Assembly (NCBI GenBank): GCA_963741845.1
Contig: CAVUJV010000028.1
Coordinates: 1-64,000 of the forward strand
Length of the DNA: 64,000 nt
From: Roseiarcus sp963741845
GTDB lineage: Bacteria; Pseudomonadota; Alphaproteobacteria; Rhizobiales; Beijerinckiaceae
Direction of reading: 5' to 3'
Positions 28,122-40,334 of the stretch are shown here, piece by piece. Position numbers and translations under genes: made by a program. Every line of letters begins with the position of its first letter. The stretch's first letter is position 1. The notes under the pieces were generated by a model. The model was not told the DNA's origin and did not search any database. It worked only from the letters and a program-made list of their open reading frames with translations.

Positions 28122-29240
28122 TCAGCTCAAGCCTTCGAAGAACTCCTTCATCTTCGCGAAGAAGCCCGCGCTCTCGGGATGCGTCTTGTGCGAGGATTCC
28201 TGCTCGAACTCCGCCAGAAGCTCGCGCTGGCGGCGCGTCAGACTCTGCGGCGTCTCGACATTGAGCTGGACGAAGAGGTCGCCGCAGTCGCGCGAGCGCA
28301 GGATCGGCATGCCCTTGCCGCGCAGCCGAAGCTGCCGGCCGGACTGCGCGCCCTCGGGGATGCTCACGCGCGATTCGGTTCCGTCCAGCGTCTTGACCAT
28401 GAATTCGCCGCCGAGCGCCGCCTGAACCATCGAGATCGGCACGCGGCAATAGAGGTCGGCGCCGTCGCGCTGAAAGACCGGATGGGGCTTCACCGACAGG
28501 AAGATGTAGAGGTCGCCCGCCGGGCCGCCGCGCATGCCCGCTTCGCCCTCGCCGCTGAGCCGAATGCGCGTGCCGTCCTCGACGCCGGCCGGCACGTTGA
28601 CCGAAAGCGTGCGCTCCCGCGTGACGCGGCCCGAGCCGGCGCATTTGTCGCAAGGGTTGTCGATGGTCTGGCCGCGCCCCTGGCAGGTCGGGCAGGTGCG
28701 CTCGATCGCGAAAAAGCCCTGCTGCTGCCGAACCCGGCCGTGGCCGCCGCAGGTCTTGCAGACATTCGGCTTCGAGCCTGCCCGCGCTCCCGTTCCCGAG
28801 CACGCCTCGCAGGTGACGGAGGTCGGCATCTTGATGGTGGCGGTCTTGCCGTGAAAGGCTTCCTCGAGCGTGATCTCGAGATTGTAGCGAACGTCGGCGC
28901 CCCGCTCGCGCCCCGAGCCGCCGCCTCTGCGGCGCCCGCCCATCATCTCGCCGAACAAGTCCTCGAATATGTCGGACATCGAGGCGCCGAAGCCGTCGCC
29001 CATTCCGCCGGACTGCTCGAAAGCCGCGTGGCCGTAGCGATCGTAGGCCGCGCGCTTCTGCGGGTCCGACAGATGCTGGTAGGCTTCGTTGAGTTCCTTG
29101 AAGCGCGCTTCCGCCTGCTTGTCGCCGGGATGACGATCCGGATGGCACTGCATCGCCGCCTTGCGGAAGGCGGACTTCATCTCCACCTCGGTGACAGTCC
29201 TCGATACGCCAAGGACCTCGTAGAAATCGCGCTTCGACAT
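28122..29240 (-). CDS. dnaJ: Chaperone DnaJ (Hsp40)
   Basis: Co-chaperone that delivers substrates to DnaK and stimulates its ATPase. The 372-residue protein has the J domain with HPD at residues 33-35, a glycine-rich linker (GGGRRRGGGSGRERGAD), four zinc motifs (CEACSGTG, CKTCGGHG, CPTCQGRG, CDKCAGSG) and the C-terminal substrate domain. It follows dnaK by 231 nt in the same direction; a stem-loop in the gap may reduce read-through. Confidence 0.98.
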   Translation of the reverse strand: MSKRDFYEVLGVSRTVTEVEMKSAFRKAAMQCHPDRHPGDKQAEARFKELNEAYQHLSDPQKRAAYDRYGHAAFEQSGGMGDGFGASMSDIFEDLFGEMMGGRRRGGGSGRERGADVRYNLEITLEEAFHGKTATIKMPTSVTCEACSGTGARAGSKPNVCKTCGGHGRVRQQQGFFAIERTCPTCQGRGQTIDNPCDKCAGSGRVTRERTLSVNVPAGVEDGTRIRLSGEGEAGMRGGPAGDLYIFLSVKPHPVFQRDGADLYCRVPISMVQAALGGEFMVKTLDGTESRVSIPEGAQSGRQLRLRGKGMPILRSRDCGDLFVQLNVETPQSLTRRQRELLAEFEQESSHKTHPESAGFFAKMKEFFEGLS

Positions 29241-29357
29241 CGTTCAGCGCGCCCCTCGGCCTTTATTCATCATTCCGATCCGCCCTGTCGCCGCCGGCTC
29301 CATCCGGCGCCGCTGTCTGTTCTTCGGTTTCCGCCGCGACCGCCGCCTCTTTACGCG

Positions 29358-29380
29358 AAAACCGGCGCGGGATGCGCCGG
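29358..29380 (-). terminator. Possible attenuating terminator between dnaK and dnaJ
   Basis: On the minus strand CCGGCGC pairs with GCGCCGG across a short loop, followed by TTTT. The stem is short and the T run minimal, so partial termination is more likely than full. Confidence 0.45.
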
Positions 29381-29435
29381 CTCTCGGATCAGATGCGGAA
29401 TTGAGCCGTCGCGGCCGCCTCCTTCCAGAGACAAG

Positions 29436-29461
29436 TCCGGCCGCCGATCAGGGCGGCCGGA
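29436..29461. other. GC-rich stem-loop just downstream of dnaK
   Basis: TCCGGCCGCC pairs with GGCGGCCGGA, a perfect 10-bp stem with a short loop, ending 10 nt past the dnaK stop. It lacks a T run and may stabilise the dnaK 3' end. Confidence 0.45.
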
Positions 29462-29471
29462 TTGTTCATTC

Positions 29472-31382
<1,911 letters not shown>

Positions 31383-31552
31383 AAGGTTTCCCCTGTTCTT
31401 TGCGAGATCATCCGGTCCCGAAGCGACCGGACCAAGAGAACGACTCCAACCGGGCCAGACCTGGCCGTCAGAACTCCTTCTGATCCCCTCATGTTCAAGT
31501 GTGGCAGCGAAAAATCGGCGCGCTCGGGAGGCGTCGAATTCGCCAGTCCGGG

Positions 31553-31584
31553 CGTATATAGGAGCGGGTTTTTTGGGACGCAAG
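31553..31584 (-). promoter_or_regulatory. RpoH (sigma-32) heat-shock promoter of dnaK
   Basis: Read on the minus strand, CTTG at 31584-31581 is followed by exactly 18 nt and then CCTATATACG (31562-31553). This matches the alphaproteobacterial heat-shock consensus CTTG-N18-CYTATNTNNG at every fixed position. The leader to the dnaK start would be about 160 nt. Confidence 0.8.
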
Positions 31585-31675
31585 GCGCGGAAACGGCGGA
31601 ATTTTCCGCGCGCCGCGCGGATCGGGCGCGAAACAAGCCTTTCCCTTTCGGGGCCGCGCTCTTACAGGTTGGCGC

Positions 31676-32594
31676 ATGAGTTGAAGCCGAATCCTCCTGA
31701 TCTGGTTCAGTCTCCTCCTCGCCGGTCCGGCTGCCGCCCAGCTCGCGCTTCCCGGCGCTGGCGCCCCCCACAGAGGCCGGAGCCGCGCTCGCGACGCCCA
31801 AGGCCAAGAAGACTTCAAAGCGCGGCTCGAAAGCGGGAGCCAAGGCCAAGCTCGCCTTGCCGGGGCTCGAAACGGTCGTCGGCAAGCCTTTGATGCTCAA
31901 CGGCGAATCGGGTCTCCTCCAGATTTCCGGCTCGGGCGATTCCGTCCAGATCGACACGCTGAAGCTCGCCGGAGAGGGGGTCGCCGATCCGTCCCAGCGC
32001 TGCATCGTCGATATCGTCGGCGAAACGCCGATCAAGGCGACCCACGTCCCCAGCGACGACGGTCTCGAACGCTACGAGGCCGAAATTCCCGCCTGCCCTC
32101 TCGCTTTCGACGTGCTGAGCGGCGCGGTGCTCGTTCCCTCCCAGATTACCGCCTGCGTCTTCAAGGCGGCCGACTGCCAGACGAGCCCGGGGGGCCTATG
32201 GGGGCCGGCCGCGGCGACGCTTCAGCCCGAGGCGGAGGCGATCGCGAAGCGCCGCTTTCAGGGAGACAACACGATCAGCAAGGCGCTCAAAGCCCTGTCG
32301 GAGCGCGCCGGCGACCACCCCGACGCCGCCAATCTCCTCGAAGATCAGAAGGCTTTCCCCGGCCAGCGGGACGACGCCTGCCGCGCCTATCAGAAGGAGG
32401 CGACGCTCGGCTTCTGCGCGGCGAGCCTGACCGAAGCGCGCGCCATTCTTTTGCAGACGCGGCTCGCGGCGCTCGGCGAACCGTCGAAGGCGGCGGCCAA
32501 GGACGAGAAGCCGAAAAAGAAAAAGAAGGCGGCGCGGAAGCCGACAGAAGCCTCACCGGCGCCGGAGCCGGCCGACGCCGCCGCGCCAAATTAG
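31676..32594 (+). CDS. Secreted conserved protein of unknown function (disrupted near the N-terminus)
   Basis: The intact 3' part (31857-32594) encodes 245 residues. Upstream, a signal peptide-like stretch (RILLIWFSLLLAGPAAAQ) lies in another frame, and dropping one C from the run at 31764-31769 joins it to TEAGAALATPKAKKTSKRGS and the main frame. The candidate start ATG 31676 is followed by an in-frame TGA two codons on, so the N-terminus is also damaged or the start lies elsewhere. Six cysteines are visible (for example RCIVDIV, PACPLAF, KAADCQ). The tail is Lys/Pro/Ala-rich. I do not recognise the family. Confidence 0.65.
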
Positions 32595-32629
32595 CGTTGG
32601 CCGCATCGCCGGAGGGAGGGGCCGATCTC

Positions 32630-33419
32630 ATGCCGACAGACGCAAATCCGCGATCTGCGCCGGAGCCGCGGCTCGCGGCGACGGTTCTGCTCGTCAGAGA
32701 TGGCGCGGATGGCCTCGAAGTCTTCATGGTGGTCCGCCACCGGCAGATCGAATTCGCCTCCGGCGCGCTGGTCTTCCCCGGCGGCAGCGTCGATCCCGAC
32801 GACCTCGCGCTTGCCTCGCAACTCGATCGCTCGGGCCTGCCCTTCGGAGCGGACGAGCGGCTTTGCGCGCTGCGCATCGCCGCGGTCAGGGAGACATTCG
32901 AGGAATGCGGCGTGCTGCTCGCCCGGCCGCGCGGGTCGCGGGCGTTCGTCGAAGGCGCGCGCGTCGCGGAGCTTGGCCGAAAAGGCGCCGGGCATGAGCT
33001 TCGCCGAGCTGATGGAGTCCGAGGCTCTGGAGCCGGCGATTGACCTGCTCACCCCCTTCGCGCACTGGATCACGCCGCCGATCCTGCCGAAGCGCTTCGA
33101 CACGCATTTCTTCATCGCCTCCGCCCCGGCCGACCAGCTTGCGGCGCATGACGGCTCGGAATTGGTGGATTCGGCCTGGCTCAACCCGGCGCGCGCCCTG
33201 ACCCACGTGGAGGCCGGCCGCTACACGATGCTGTTTCCGACCCGGCTCAATCTCGAAATGCTCGGGCGCGAGAACGACACGGCCTCCGCGCTGGCGGCGG
33301 CCCGCGCGCGCAAAATCGTCACCGTTCTTCCGGACGCGAAGAAGCGCGACGACGGGAAGGGCTTCACGCTCAGCATCCCGCCCGACGCGGGCTATGGCGC
33401 GGCGACTTTCTCGGTCTGA
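32630..33419 (+). CDS. NUDIX hydrolase, NUDT19-like (frameshifted in this sequence)
   Basis: The first frame, from ATG 32630 (MPTDANPRSAPEPRLAATVL), carries an interrupted NUDIX box: FPGGSVDPDD, an insertion of about 25 residues, then RIAAVRETFEECGVLLA. That layout is seen in NUDT19-type nucleoside-diphosphate or CoA hydrolases. The frame is lost around 32965-32985 near an AAAA run; the continuation MSFAELMESEALEPAIDLLT to IPPDAGYGAATFSV is one frame over and conserved. The joined protein would have about 262 residues. A sequencing error is likely. Confidence 0.82.
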
Positions 33420-33428
33420 CGCGTTCCG

Positions 33429-35532
33429 TCAGCCCCGGCGACGGAAGCGGCGGCCGCTTTCGGCAAGCCATGCGGCGACGACGGCGCCCAGAAGCGCGGC
33501 GAGGCCGAAGAAGCCCGAGGCGAGCGTCGTCGATCGCGCCCCGACCGCCTCGCTCGATCCTGTCCGCTTGATCCCGATATAGTCCGCCCCGCCGTAGCTC
33601 GGCGCGGGATTGAGGCCGACGATCGCCGGCATGGCGATCGCATCGCCGGCGGCCGCGATCCGTCGCACCGTCCCGCCGGTCGCTTCGACGATCGGCTTCA
33701 GCTTCTCGGTCGTCGAAACCACGTCCTGCATTTCGAGCGAGTTTTCGGGGCCGACGCTGACGAGCGCGCGATGCGCGCCGTCCTCGGCCCGGTAGAGCCC
33801 GAAACGGTCGACCGTGACGCGGGCGCGCGAGAGGCCGGGCGCGACTTCGGTCATCGTGAGCCTGGTCCGTTTTCCGTCCGGTCCGATGAGATCGGTCTCG
33901 CGGTCCGGACCCGAGACGCTCTGGCGCTCGACCGTCACCTCGCGGCCCTTGGCGCTCGCCCGCAGGGCCTCCTCTTCGAGCTCCGGCTCCTTCATGAGCC
34001 AATGCGCGGTGCGGCGCAGCAGATCGAGATAGGGGCCGCCTCCGTCATAGCCGCGCGCCCAAAGCCACATCTGGTCGCTGAGCAGAAGCCCGACCCGCCC
34101 CTTGTCGATGCGAGACAGGATGAGCAGCGGCTTGCCGTCCGGGCCCGTCCATCACCGTGTCGCCGCCCGTCGCATGGGCCGCGACGAGACGGAACCAGCG
34201 GCCCCACGCGGGATCGTCCCTGTTCGGGGTCAATCCCTTCAGGCCGCGCGTCACGGGATGCTTGAGCCCGGTCTCCGAGACCTCAGCCTTGAAAGGCCGC
34301 TCGACGTCCTGGCCCAGCGGCTCGGCGGGCGAAATCTCGCCGAGCGGCGAATAGAAGAGTCCGTCCGGCGTGGAGAATTCCGGCCCCTCCGCCATGAGCA
34401 GCGCGCCGCCGTTGCGGACATACTGGACGATGTTGTCGAGATAGACGAACGGCAGGATCGACTGCTGCGCGTAGCGGTCGAAGATGATGAGGTCGAAATC
34501 CTTGATCTTGCGCCCGAACAGGTCGGCCACGGGGAAGGCGATGAGCGACAGCTCGTTGATCGGCGTCCCGTCGGCGCCCTTCTCCGGCGGACGCAGGATG
34601 GTGAAGTGGACAAGATCGACGTTCGGGTCGGACTTGAGAAGATTGCGCCACATCCGCTCGCCCGGATGCGGCCGGCCCGAGACGAGAAGCACATGCAGCT
34701 TGTCGCGCACGCCCTCGATGTTGACGACCGCGCGATCGCCCTCCGTCGCAAGCTCATTGGGGACGGGCGCGATCTCAAGCTCGACCACGTTCGGGCCCGC
34801 GTGCTCGACCGGGACCTTGACCTCGAACCGCTCCCCGACCCTTGCGGTCACCGTCGCGAGCGGCTCGCCGTCACGACGGGCCGTGACCGTCACGGGTTCG
34901 CCATCGTCGGCGCTGTCGCGGATGCGCGCCGCGATCACCTGCTGCTTGCCGACGATGCCATAGCGGGGCGCCTCGACAAGCTGGATACGCCGCTGCCGCT
35001 CGCCCTTGTGTCCGGTAATGAGCGCATGCAGCGGCGCGTCGAAGCCGAGCGCCGCCGCGCTTGCGGGAATGTCATGCGCGACGCCGTCGGTGATGAGGAT
35101 TGCGCCGCCCACGCGCTCCGGCGGCGCGTCCGTCAGCGCGCGGCCAAGCGCGGCGAAAAGCCGGGTGCCGCTGGTTTCGGACTCCTCGCGCGAGGTCTCG
35201 ACCACGCGCGTATCGACATTCCCGAGCGCGTCGAGTTCTCGCACGACCGCGTCGCGCGCCTTGTCGGTCTGGCCCGGGCGCTCCGCGAGATCCTGGCTCG
35301 CCGACCGGTCGACGACGACGGCGACGATATCCTTCAGCGGCCGGCGGTTCTCCTGCACGAAATGCGGATCGGCGAGGCCGAGGAGCAGAAGCGCGAAGGC
35401 GGCCGCGCGAAACCACGCGCCCCGCGAGCGCCGCCAGAGCAGCAGCGCCGTCACGGCGAGGGCCGCCGCCGCGAGGACGTAGAGCGCCGCCGGCGGCAGA
35501 AGAGGCGAGAAGGCGATCGACCAGACGTTCAC
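33429..35532 (-). CDS. Membrane protein of the BatA/MoxR cluster (frameshifted in this sequence)
   Basis: Two frames form one protein of about 700 residues. The N-terminal part (MNVWSIAFSPLLPPAALYVL) has two membrane helices, then a von Willebrand-like segment (VAVVVDRSASQDL, GGAILITDGVAHDIP) and a glutamine-amidotransferase-like domain (LHVLLVSGRPHPGERMWRN). After MDGP the frame breaks at 34139-34146 (GGGCCC); removing one base restores DGPDGKPLLIL and the remaining 210 residues, which end in a final membrane helix (FFGLAALLGAVVAAWLAESG). Its start overlaps the stop of the DUF4159 gene. Likely a partner of the MoxR ATPase; function unproven. Confidence 0.8.
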
Positions 35533-38312
35533 CGGGTCAGCCTCTCGATGATGTCCTTGGCGTGGACCTGATCCGCCTTGTAGTTGCCGGTCAGCGTGTA
35601 CATCACGAGATTGACGCCGCTGCGCATCGCCAGTTCGCGCTGCCTCGCGCCGCCCGGAATCAGCGGAAAGAGCGGCCGGCCCGAGTCGTCGCTGGCCCAG
35701 GCCGCCGCGAGGTCATCGGAGGCGATGACGATGGGCGATACGTCGTCGCCCGCCCGCGCAGCCCTTGGAACGCGGTCATGCGTGTCGGCTGGCGGCAGGG
35801 CCTCGATCCAGGTCTGACCGACCGCGGTCCGGCCGACGATGCGGTCGAGCAGATAGAAGGTCTTGGTCAGCACGTGGTCGCGCGGCACGGGTTCGAGCGC
35901 AGGCACGTCCACGCCCCCGAGCAGCGTGCGCAACCAGAGCGCTTCGCGGGTCGGCGGCCCGTCCGGGCGCGCGAGGAGCGCATCTCTCGTGTCGAAGACG
36001 ACCGTGCCGCCATTGCGCATGAAGGCCGCGAGCCGGACGCGCGCCTCCGGCTTCGGCTGCGGCCGGTCGGCGACGATCGGCCAGTAGAGCATCGGATAGA
36101 AGGCGAGTTCGTCGCGGGCGGGATCGACGCCGATCGGCTGCGCCAGTTCGGCGGAGGTTCGCGCCGCGAGCACCCGGGTGAGGCCGATCAGCCCCTGTCG
36201 CGACGTCTCGTCCACGGTGGGGTCGCCGGTCATCACATAAGCGAGCCGGGTCGAGAGCGCTGCGTCCATGTCGCGCGGACTGACCGCCTCGGCCGCATGG
36301 CCGGGATGGACCCCGATGAAGCCGGAAAGAGCGAGCGCGACGAGGATCGCCCCCGCGACGGCCGGGCGCCGCAGGCCCGCGCCGCGCGCGATCCAGAGCG
36401 AGGCGAGCGCGTCGATCAGGAGGCCGATGAGCGCGGCCGGCAGCAGCCAGCGGCGAAAGTCGATCGGCGGCGTCACCTGAAGCGCGTTCGCATGGACTGC
36501 GAGCGGGCCATAGTCCGCGGCCTTCAGAGCCTCGCCGTCGGCAAGCGCATTGACCGCGCGCAGCGAGGCCTGCGGCCCGTAGAAGCCCGGCGGATGGCGT
36601 GCGTCGCCCGCGCCGGTGAAATCGCTGGCGATCGGCTCGGCGCGCGCGGGCGGGTTCACGAGGGCGCCGTATCCGTCGAGCGTGCGCCAGGGCGTGAGAC
36701 TCTCGACCTCGGCGGCCTGCGCGGAAGCCGCGGCCGAATCGGTCGCGCCCGGGGTCGGAGCCTTCTCGACGATGCGCCGCAGCATGTCGACGAAGAGGCC
36801 GGAGATCGGGAGGTTCGACCAGGTCGTGTCCGCCGTCACGTGAAAGAGGACGATGAGCCCCTTGCCGCGCCGCTCGGCGGTCACGAGCGGCGTCCCGTCG
36901 GCCAGCCGCGCCCAGGTCTTGCCGGCGAGCGCGGCGTCGGGCTCGGCGAGCACCTGGCGCGTCACCGTCACTTCGTCCGGCGCGGCGAGGCCGAAGAAGG
37001 GGCTCCCCTGATCGAAGGGCGCGATATGCTTCGGCTTGTCCCAGGACAGCGCCCCTCCGAGCAGGCGGTCGCCTCTCCTCAGATCGGTCGGCGTCATGTC
37101 GTCGTTGCCGGCGGCGAGGCGAGAGCCCGCGAAGCGCAAGAGCACGCCGCCGTTCTCGACGAACTGCGCGATCGCGTCGTGCTGGGGCCCCGGCGCGACG
37201 CTCATGTCGGCGATGACGAGCACGGACGGCTTGTCGGCGAGCAGCGAAAGGATCGGATCCTTGGCCGAGGGGTTCGGCTCCTCGACGTCGGCGAAGGGCT
37301 GCAACGCGCGCCTCAGATAATAGCTCGGCGCAAGCAGCGGCTGGGCCACGTCGGCGGTCGCGCCCGAAGCGATGGCGATGCGCTTGCGGCGCGAGCGCTC
37401 GTCCACGAGCCAGGTCGCGCCTGCGGAGCGTTCGCCCTCGATCGCGACATGGGTGACTTCGTTGCGCAGCTCCACCGGCATGTCGAACCGCGCCGTCGCC
37501 GTCAGCTTCGAGCCGAAATCGAAGGCGGCGCGGCCGATCTCACGCCCCTGAGCGTCCAGCGCGCGCGCTTCGCCCAGCCCCGGGGCGCTCAAGGCGGACC
37601 GGGTGAGGCGCAGGTCGAGCGAGCCCGCCTCGTTGTCGATTCCGGCGAGGGCTCGCGCCCCCTTGCCGTCGGTGACCACCGATACGGAGCGGGTGAGCGC
37701 CGCCAGCCCGTCGGCAAATCCCTTCGCGTCGCCGCGTTCGACCCCGTCGGCGATCCAGAGAATTTCGGTCCCGGGATGGCGCGTCAGGAAGCGCTGGATG
37801 GCGGGCAGAGCGGCCTTGCGAGGCGGCGCATAGGGCTGGGGGACGAGCGAGCGCAAACGGCCCTCGGCCTCGCTCGAATCGAGCGGCGCGATGTCCTCGG
37901 CGCCCGCCGACAGCGGCGCGATCGCGACCATCCGGCCCGCGCGCGCGCTGGCCTCGATCCGCTGCCGCGCGTAATCGACGCGCGTCTCGAAATTCCGCGC
38001 GGCCGCCCATCCGTCGTCGATCAGCACGAGCAGCGGACCACTGCCGAGCGGTCCCGAAAGACTGTTCCAGAGCGGCTGCGCCATCGCCAGAATGATGAGC
38101 GCGCCGATCAGGAGACGAAGCACCGTGATCGGCCAGGGGGAGCGCGCGGGCTCGCTGTCCTTCGGCTCAAGTCCGAGCAGCAGCCGCAGCGGAGGGAAGA
38201 CCACGCGGCGCGGCGGCGGCGGGCTGACGCGCAGGAGGTAATAGAGCAGCCCGAGCCCGACCAGGGCCACGAGAACGGCGGGGGCCGCGAAGGCGATGGG
38301 GAGGCCCAGCAT
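35529..38312 (-). CDS. BatA and DUF4159 domain membrane protein
   Basis: A 927-residue protein. The N-terminus is a BatA-type domain with two helices (VLVALVGLGLLYYLLRV, then VLRLLIGALIILAMAQPLWN). A long periplasmic part contains repeated von Willebrand-like segments (LLVLIDDGWAAARNFETRVD). Two further helices lie near residues 610-660, and a C-terminal DUF4159 domain begins near TRLAYVMTGDPTVDETSRQG. It overlaps the following gene by 4 nt and follows the DUF58 gene by 3 nt. MoxR-BatA systems are thought to act in envelope protein assembly or stress; this is inference from the cluster. Confidence 0.88.
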   Translation of the reverse strand: MLGLPIAFAAPAVLVALVGLGLLYYLLRVSPPPPRRVVFPPLRLLLGLEPKDSEPARSPWPITVLRLLIGALIILAMAQPLWNSLSGPLGSGPLLVLIDDGWAAARNFETRVDYARQRIEASARAGRMVAIAPLSAGAEDIAPLDSSEAEGRLRSLVPQPYAPPRKAALPAIQRFLTRHPGTEILWIADGVERGDAKGFADGLAALTRSVSVVTDGKGARALAGIDNEAGSLDLRLTRSALSAPGLGEARALDAQGREIGRAAFDFGSKLTATARFDMPVELRNEVTHVAIEGERSAGATWLVDERSRRKRIAIASGATADVAQPLLAPSYYLRRALQPFADVEEPNPSAKDPILSLLADKPSVLVIADMSVAPGPQHDAIAQFVENGGVLLRFAGSRLAAGNDDMTPTDLRRGDRLLGGALSWDKPKHIAPFDQGSPFFGLAAPDEVTVTRQVLAEPDAALAGKTWARLADGTPLVTAERRGKGLIVLFHVTADTTWSNLPISGLFVDMLRRIVEKAPTPGATDSAAASAQAAEVESLTPWRTLDGYGALVNPPARAEPIASDFTGAGDARHPPGFYGPQASLRAVNALADGEALKAADYGPLAVHANALQVTPPIDFRRWLLPAALIGLLIDALASLWIARGAGLRRPAVAGAILVALALSGFIGVHPGHAAEAVSPRDMDAALSTRLAYVMTGDPTVDETSRQGLIGLTRVLAARTSAELAQPIGVDPARDELAFYPMLYWPIVADRPQPKPEARVRLAAFMRNGGTVVFDTRDALLARPDGPPTREALWLRTLLGGVDVPALEPVPRDHVLTKTFYLLDRIVGRTAVGQTWIEALPPADTHDRVPRAARAGDDVSPIVIASDDLAAAWASDDSGRPLFPLIPGGARQRELAMRSGVNLVMYTLTGNYKADQVHAKDIIERLTR

Positions 38313-38315
38313 CGG

Positions 38316-39218
38316 CTATGCGCTCCGCGCCATCGCGCCCGCCTCGGGCGCCGAGAGTCGCGCCCGCAAGGCCAGCAGAAGCTCGGCGGGCGAAGCGTCG
38401 GTGCGATGGATCGCCAGCCCCCAGCCGAGCCGCTTGCAGATTTCGCTCAGGCGCGCGCGATGCTCCGCCAGCTTTCGCAGATAGGCCTCGCGAAGATCCT
38501 CCGCGCGCGGCGTCAGCATCCGCTCGCCCGCCGGATGAAGGAATTCCGTGTGGCCGGTGAAGGGGTAGGCCTCCTCGACCGGGTCCGCGATCATCACCAG
38601 TTCGCCGACCGCCCCTTGCGCGCTGATCGACCGCAAGGTCCGCTCCGTGTCGGCGGGGTCGCTGAGGAAATCGCCGATCATGAGGACCATCGAGCGCGCG
38701 GCAGCCGGAACCGCCGGCGGAAGCGCCGCCTCGGACACGCCATGGAGCCGCTCGTCGGCGGCGATCGCCTCGGCGAAGCGCTCGACGACGCCCTGGGTCG
38801 AGAGCGGGCGCGTGAGGCCCATGAGGCCCGCGCGTTCGCCGCCCCGGACGCAAAGATCGGCGAAAGCGAGCGCCAGCACGGCGGCGCGCTCGACCTTGGT
38901 TGCGGAGGCGAGACTCGAACCGAAGCGCATGGAGGCCGAGCGGTCGAACCAGATCCAGACCGTGTGGGCTGCTTCCCACTCGCGTTCGCGGACGAAGGCG
39001 CGCTCCTCGCGCGCCGAGCGCCGCCAGTCCACCCGCGACGCGGGCTCGCCCATGACGAAGGGCCGGAACTGCCAGAAGGTCTCGCCGGAGCCGGCGCGGC
39101 GGCGCCCATGGACGCCGTGGCGCACGGTCTGCGCGATCGCGCGAGCCGCGATCACGAGCGAAGGCAATCGATCCGCGAGGCCTTTTGCGTCTTGCCTTAT
39201 GGAGGGGCTGATCGACAT
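38316..39218 (-). CDS. DUF58 domain protein
   Basis: A 300-residue protein with the DUF58 core GEPASRVDWRRSAREERAFV followed by a MIDAS-like IWFDRSASMRFGSS (DxSxS), the mark of a von Willebrand-type metal site. It lies 19 nt after moxR and 3 nt before the BatA/DUF4159 gene on the same strand. DUF58 proteins regularly accompany MoxR ATPases, probably as their client or adaptor. Confidence 0.92.
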   Translation of the reverse strand: MSISPSIRQDAKGLADRLPSLVIAARAIAQTVRHGVHGRRRAGSGETFWQFRPFVMGEPASRVDWRRSAREERAFVREREWEAAHTVWIWFDRSASMRFGSSLASATKVERAAVLALAFADLCVRGGERAGLMGLTRPLSTQGVVERFAEAIAADERLHGVSEAALPPAVPAAARSMVLMIGDFLSDPADTERTLRSISAQGAVGELVMIADPVEEAYPFTGHTEFLHPAGERMLTPRAEDLREAYLRKLAEHRARLSEICKRLGWGLAIHRTDASPAELLLALRARLSAPEAGAMARSA

Positions 39219-39237
39219 TGCGCCGCTTCGGCTCTCC

Positions 39238-40236
39238 TCATCCCACCGTCTTCTTGACGAGGCGCCCGATGACGTCGGTCACCGTCTCGCCCTCGGCGCG
39301 GGCCGCGAACGTCAGCGCCATGCGATGCTTCAACGCCGGCTCCGCGAGGTCGGCCACATCTTCGAGCGAAGGCGCGAGGCGGCCGTCGACCAGCGCCTTG
39401 GCGCGCACCGCGAGCATCAGCGCCTGCGCGGCGCGCGGCCCCGGTCCCCAGCCGACGCCCTTGGACAATTCGGGATCGCCCTCGCCGGGCCGGGCGGCCC
39501 GCACCAGATCGAGGATCGCCTCGACGATCCGGTCGCCAACCGGCGCGCGGCGCACAAGGCGCTGCATCTCGATCAGATCCCCGGCGGTCATGACGGCTTT
39601 CGGGCGCGCCTCCTTCTCTCCGGTCGTCTCGAGCAGGATGCGCCGCTCGGCCGCGCGATCGGGATAGCCGACGTCGATCTGCAGGAGGAACCGGTCGAGC
39701 TGCGCCTCCGGCAAGGGATAGGCGCCCTCCTGCTCCAGCGGGTTCTGGGTCGCGAGGACATGGAACGGTTGCGGAAGGTCGTGCCGGACGCCTGCGACCG
39801 TGACATGCCGCTCCTGCATGGCCTGCAACAGCGCCGACTGGGTTCTGGGGCTCGCCCGGTTGATCTCGTCCGCCATCAGGAGCTGGGCGAAGATCGGCCC
39901 CCGGATGAAGCGAAAGGCGCGCTTGCCGTCCGGCGTCTCCTCCATCACCTCCGAGCCCAGAATGTCGGAGGGCATGAGGTCGGGCGTAAACTGGATCCGC
40001 AGCGCGTCGAGCCCGACGACCGTGCCGAGCGTTTCGACGAGCTTCGTCTTGGCGAGGCCCGGCACGCCGATCAAAAGTCCGTGACCGCCGGCCAGAAGCA
40101 CGGAGAGGGCAAGTTCAACGACCCGCTCCTGTCCGAATATGCTTCCCGCAATCTCCGCGCGCGCCGCGGCGATGCGCTCCAGCGCGCGATCGATCTCCCG
40201 CGAAAGCGCCGGCTCGGCGATGTCAGTTGCGCTCAT
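39238..40236 (-). CDS. moxR: MoxR-family AAA+ ATPase
   Basis: A 332-residue AAA+ ATPase. Walker A is GVPGLAKTK, Walker B lies in LLMADEINRASPRTQSALLQ, and the sensor region reads VLATQNPLEQEGAYPLPEAQ. It is the first gene of a four-gene minus-strand operon with DUF58, BatA/DUF4159 and a large membrane protein. MoxR ATPases act as chaperone-like remodelers for von Willebrand-domain partners. The substrate here is unknown; no methanol dehydrogenase genes are nearby, so no link with methanol oxidation can be drawn. Confidence 0.95.
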   Translation of the reverse strand: MSATDIAEPALSREIDRALERIAAARAEIAGSIFGQERVVELALSVLLAGGHGLLIGVPGLAKTKLVETLGTVVGLDALRIQFTPDLMPSDILGSEVMEETPDGKRAFRFIRGPIFAQLLMADEINRASPRTQSALLQAMQERHVTVAGVRHDLPQPFHVLATQNPLEQEGAYPLPEAQLDRFLLQIDVGYPDRAAERRILLETTGEKEARPKAVMTAGDLIEMQRLVRRAPVGDRIVEAILDLVRAARPGEGDPELSKGVGWGPGPRAAQALMLAVRAKALVDGRLAPSLEDVADLAEPALKHRMALTFAARAEGETVTDVIGRLVKKTVG

Positions 40237-40334
40237 GCCCTCGTCCTTCGACCGGTCGCGAGCTCCGCTTTGTAACGGCGCCCGGACGCATTACATTCGG
40301 ATGGTAAGCCCGTTGCGAAACTCGTGCCATCCTG

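Noticed and set aside
35100..39257. 1385-residue open frame on the plus strand
   Set aside because: Antisense to the BatA/DUF4159 and DUF58 genes; Arg/Ala/Gly-rich with no motif, an effect of high GC.
39238..40236. moxR as a sign of methylotrophy
   Set aside because: The MoxR name is historical; no methanol dehydrogenase genes are present and the neighbours are BatA/DUF58 types.
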